NCBI GenBank assembly: GCA_002449595.1
Contig: DJXE01000103.1
Span: 42,546-50,713, forward strand
Source of the DNA: Lachnospiraceae bacterium UBA7012
GTDB lineage: Bacteria > Bacillota > Clostridia > Lachnospirales > Lachnospiraceae
Direction: 5' to 3'
Length of the DNA stretch: 8,168 nucleotides
Part shown: positions 5,847-8,168 of the stretch, piece after piece
Layout: every line of letters starts with the position of its first letter
Position numbering within the stretch: the stretch's first letter is position 1
Position numbers and translations under genes: made by a program
The notes under the pieces: model-generated
Seen by the model: only the letters and a program-made list of their open reading frames with translations
Told to the model about the DNA's origin: nothing
The model's database searches: none

Positions 5847-8168
5847 TCACTGCTCCGTCGGATAATCCGACTTCCCGGTGATCTTTCTCTTGATGATCTT
5901 GAAACCGCGCTTCAGCGCGTAAGGCCCGACGACCTTCATCATCTCCTCCGCGGTGTGCATGTCGCTCGCCGCCGGAAGGTCGCGCGTCAGATGGATCGCG
6001 TCGAACTCGCAGCGCGTCGTGCACAGGCCGCAGCCGACGCACTTGTTCAGGTCGACCGTCGTGGCGCCGCACTTCAGGCACCGGTTCGCCTCCGCCTTCA
6101 CCTGCTCCTCTGTGAGCGGCAGGCGCATGTCCGCGAAGGACTTCGACGCGTCCGCGCCGCCCTTCATGCCGGGCCGCTGGCGCTGCGCGCTGTCGTAGGA
6201 CTCGACGCGGATGTCGTCCCGGTCGAGCTCGATGAACTCCCGCAGGTCGCGGCCGATGGTCAGCGACTGGCCGGGATGCACGAAGCGGTTGATGGACACC
6301 ATGCCCTCTCTGCCGTCCGCGATCGCGTCGATCGCAAACCGCGCGCCGTGGCGGATGTCACCGCCGACGAAGATGTCCGGCTCCGCCGTCTGTCTCGTGA
6401 CGGGGTCCGCGACCGCCGTGCCGCCGCCCCGCAGCTCCACCTTGCTGCCCGCGAGCAGGTTGCCCCACTCCGCCGCCTGGCCGATGGCCATCAGCACGTG
6501 GCTGCAAGGGATCGTAACTGTGTCATTCTCGTCGTACTTCGGCGCAAAGCGTCCGTCCGCGTCCTTCACGGACGTGCACTTCTTGAACACGATCCCGGTG
6601 ACCTTTCCATTCTCAGTGAGGACTTCCTTCGGTCCCCAGCCGTTCATGAGCCCGATGCCCTCGCCGAGCACTTCTTCGATCTCGTCCTTCGCGGCGGGCA
6701 TCTCATCCCGCTGCTCCAGGCAGAGCATCGTGACCTTGCCGTCCGTCGCGCGCAGGGCCGTTCTCGCGACGTCCGCCGCGACGTTGCCGCCGCCGACGAC
6801 CACGACGTCCCCGCCGAGAAAATTCTCGTCGCCCGCGGTGAGGATCTTTTCCTCCGGCGACGAAGCATTCTTCAGCTTCGGATCCTGGCACACGCGCTTT
6901 AAGAACGCGACGCCGGATTCGACGCCCGCGGCGTCCTCGCCCGGAACGCCCGCAAGGCGCCCGCCCTGAAGGCCGATCGCGATATAAAAGGCTTTATAAC
7001 CCTGCGCCCGCAGTTCATCCAGCGTGACGTCCTTGCCGACTTCGACGCCGCAGCGGATCTCGGCACCCATCTCTTTGATGATATCGATCTCGCCCTGGAG
7101 AACCTGCTTTTCCAGGCGGAAGTTCGGAATGCCGTTCATCAGCATGCCGCCGGGGCGGGACTCCTTCTCAAACACGGTGACGGGATACCCCTCCTGGCGG
7201 AGGTAGTACGCCGCCGTCAGGCCGGCCGGACCGGCGCCGATGACTGCGATCTTGTAATCGTCCCACTGGTTGCCGTCCATGTTTTCGCAGCGGACCGCAT
7301 AGCTCTTCGGGTTCTCGAGCTCCCACTGCGCGAGGAACTTCTTGATCTCGTCGATTGCGACCGGCTGGTCGATCGTCCCGCGCGTGCACCGGTCCTCGCA
7401 GCGCCTGTTGCAGATCGCGCCGCAGACGGCAGGGAACGGGTTGTCCTTGCGGATGAGGCGCACGGCGTCCTCGTATCTGCCCTCCGCCGCCATGCGGATG
7501 TAGCCCTGCACGGCGATGTGGGCGGGGCAGGCCGTCTTGCACGGCGACGTGCCCGTGTCATAGCAGTTGATCTTGTTGTGGTCCCTGTAGTCCCTGTCCC
7601 ACTTGTCCTCGCCCCAGACGTGGTCGTCCGGCAGGATGTGCATCGGGTACATGACCTTCGAGCCGTCCGCCTTGCACAGCTTCTGGCCGAGCTTCGCGGC
7701 GCCCGCGGGGCAGACCTCCACGCACTTGCCGCACGCGACGCACTTCGTGGGATCCACGTGTGCGCGGTAGGCGGAGCGGGACATGTTCGGCGTGTTGAAC
7801 AGCTGCGACGTCCGCAGCCCGTAGCAGCTGCCCGGTGAGCAGTTGCAGATGCCGACGATGCGGTTCGGGCCGTCCAGGTTCGTGATCTGGTGGACGTACC
7901 CTTTTCGCTCGGCGCGCTCGATGATCTCCATCGCCTCCTCGCGCGTGATGTAGTGCGCGTCCTTGCCGGATTCCACGAGGAACTCCGCGATGTCGCCGAC
8001 GCCGATGCACATGTAGCCTTCGATGTCGCCGACGCCCTCGCCGCGGATCCGCTGTGCCTTGCGGCACGCGCAGACCATCGTGCAGAACTTGTCATTCTTG
8101 TTCAGCCAGTGCGAGAGGTGCTCCACGCTGACCGACTGCTGGGACGCGTCGATCGCCTTCTCGACCGG
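5847..8168 (-). CDS. GltD-like FAD/NAD(P) oxidoreductase with multiple Fe-S clusters (N-terminus outside window)
   Basis: The frame is open to the right edge, so the N-terminus is missing. A GTG at 8126 is used below only as residue 1; the 14 codons before it (beginning PVEKAIDASQQ) look like real protein. Domains in order: a cysteine-rich N-terminal module (C15-x3-C19-x-C21, C40, then ICNCSPGSC at 93-101); a ferredoxin motif C129-x2-C132-x2-C135-x3-CP; the GltD-type Fe-S helical domain (C196-x3-CP, then C235-x3-C239-x3-C243-x3-C247); an FAD-binding Rossmann motif GAGPAG (297-302); a second dinucleotide motif GGGNVAAD (445-452); and the FAD-closing FVGGD...IDAIADGREG segment. Near the C-terminus are C683-x2-C686 and C696-x2-C699-x2-C702-x3-C706. 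It resembles the glutamate synthase small subunit/AegA/NfnB class, which moves electrons between NAD(P)H, flavin and Fe-S clusters in the cytoplasm. No glutamate synthase large subunit is visible, so the redox partner is unknown. It ends 119 bp before the antiporter. Confidence 0.92.
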   Translation of the reverse strand, partial: PVEKAIDASQQSVSVEHLSHWLNKNDKFCTMVCACRKAQRIRGEGVGDIEGYMCIGVGDIAEFLVESGKDAHYITREEAMEIIERAERKGYVHQITNLDGPNRIVGICNCSPGSCYGLRTSQLFNTPNMSRSAYRAHVDPTKCVACGKCVEVCPAGAAKLGQKLCKADGSKVMYPMHILPDDHVWGEDKWDRDYRDHNKINCYDTGTSPCKTACPAHIAVQGYIRMAAEGRYEDAVRLIRKDNPFPAVCGAICNRRCEDRCTRGTIDQPVAIDEIKKFLAQWELENPKSYAVRCENMDGNQWDDYKIAVIGAGPAGLTAAYYLRQEGYPVTVFEKESRPGGMLMNGIPNFRLEKQVLQGEIDIIKEMGAEIRCGVEVGKDVTLDELRAQGYKAFYIAIGLQGGRLAGVPGEDAAGVESGVAFLKRVCQDPKLKNASSPEEKILTAGDENFLGGDVVVVGGGNVAADVARTALRATDGKVTMLCLEQRDEMPAAKDEIEEVLGEGIGLMNGWGPKEVLTENGKVTGIVFKKCTSVKDADGRFAPKYDENDTVTIPCSHVLMAIGQAAEWGNLLAGSKVELRGGGTAVADPVTRQTAEPDIFVGGDIRHGARFAIDAIADGREGMVSINRFVHPGQSLTIGRDLREFIELDRDDIRVESYDSAQRQRPGMKGGADASKSFADMRLPLTEEQVKAEANRCLKCGATTVDLNKCVGCGLCTTRCEFDAIHLTRDLPAASDMHTAEEMMKVVGPYALKRGFKIIKRKITGKSDYPTEQ

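Noticed and set aside
5955..6902. Plus-strand open frames (also 6211-6969) and a minus-strand frame at 7217-8095 within the oxidoreductase gene
   Set aside because: Their translations are Arg/Ala/Ser-rich with no motifs, while the overlapping oxidoreductase frame carries all the Fe-S and FAD signatures.

Overview
The window looks like chromosome from a GC-rich anaerobic Firmicute of the class Clostridia. The grounds are AGGAGG-type ribosome binding sites, a YitT-family membrane protein, a DinF/MepA-like MATE transporter, and a large multi-cluster Fe-S/FAD oxidoreductase of a kind I associate with strict anaerobes. This taxonomic reading is inference; there is no rRNA or other marker gene here.

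Layout from left to right. The 3' part of a tRNA-Pro (CGG anticodon) is followed at once by a strong intrinsic terminator. Then comes about 0.5 kb of highly ordered tandem repeat: 75-nt monomers in an alternating A/B pattern, giving a 150-nt higher-order unit, which reaches almost to the stop codon of a leftward yitT-like gene. Upstream of yitT is a leader of about 200 nt with a good extended -10 promoter and an intrinsic terminator only about 55 nt after the predicted transcription start. On the opposite strand, overlapping that promoter, is what looks like the last ~43 codons of a lost alpha/beta-hydrolase-type gene. It is followed by an intact small yjdI-like [Fe-S] protein gene, the only complete plus-strand protein gene I accept.

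The rest (2179-8168) is transcribed leftward: a MATE efflux transporter, a conserved protein of unknown function, a CPA2-type cation/proton antiporter without a regulatory domain, and a large GltD-like oxidoreductase that runs off the right edge. Gaps between these four genes are about 80-120 bp. A terminator-like hairpin separates the oxidoreductase from the antiporter, and another hairpin lies between the unknown gene and the MATE gene, so this is a co-oriented cluster rather than one proven operon.

No single pathway joins the genes. The protein-coding part is mainly membrane transport and redox housekeeping. The features most worth following up are the 75/150-nt repeat array beside the tRNA, the promoter-terminator leader of yitT, and the uncharacterised conserved protein between two transporters. 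No mobile element, CRISPR array, defence system or rRNA was seen.
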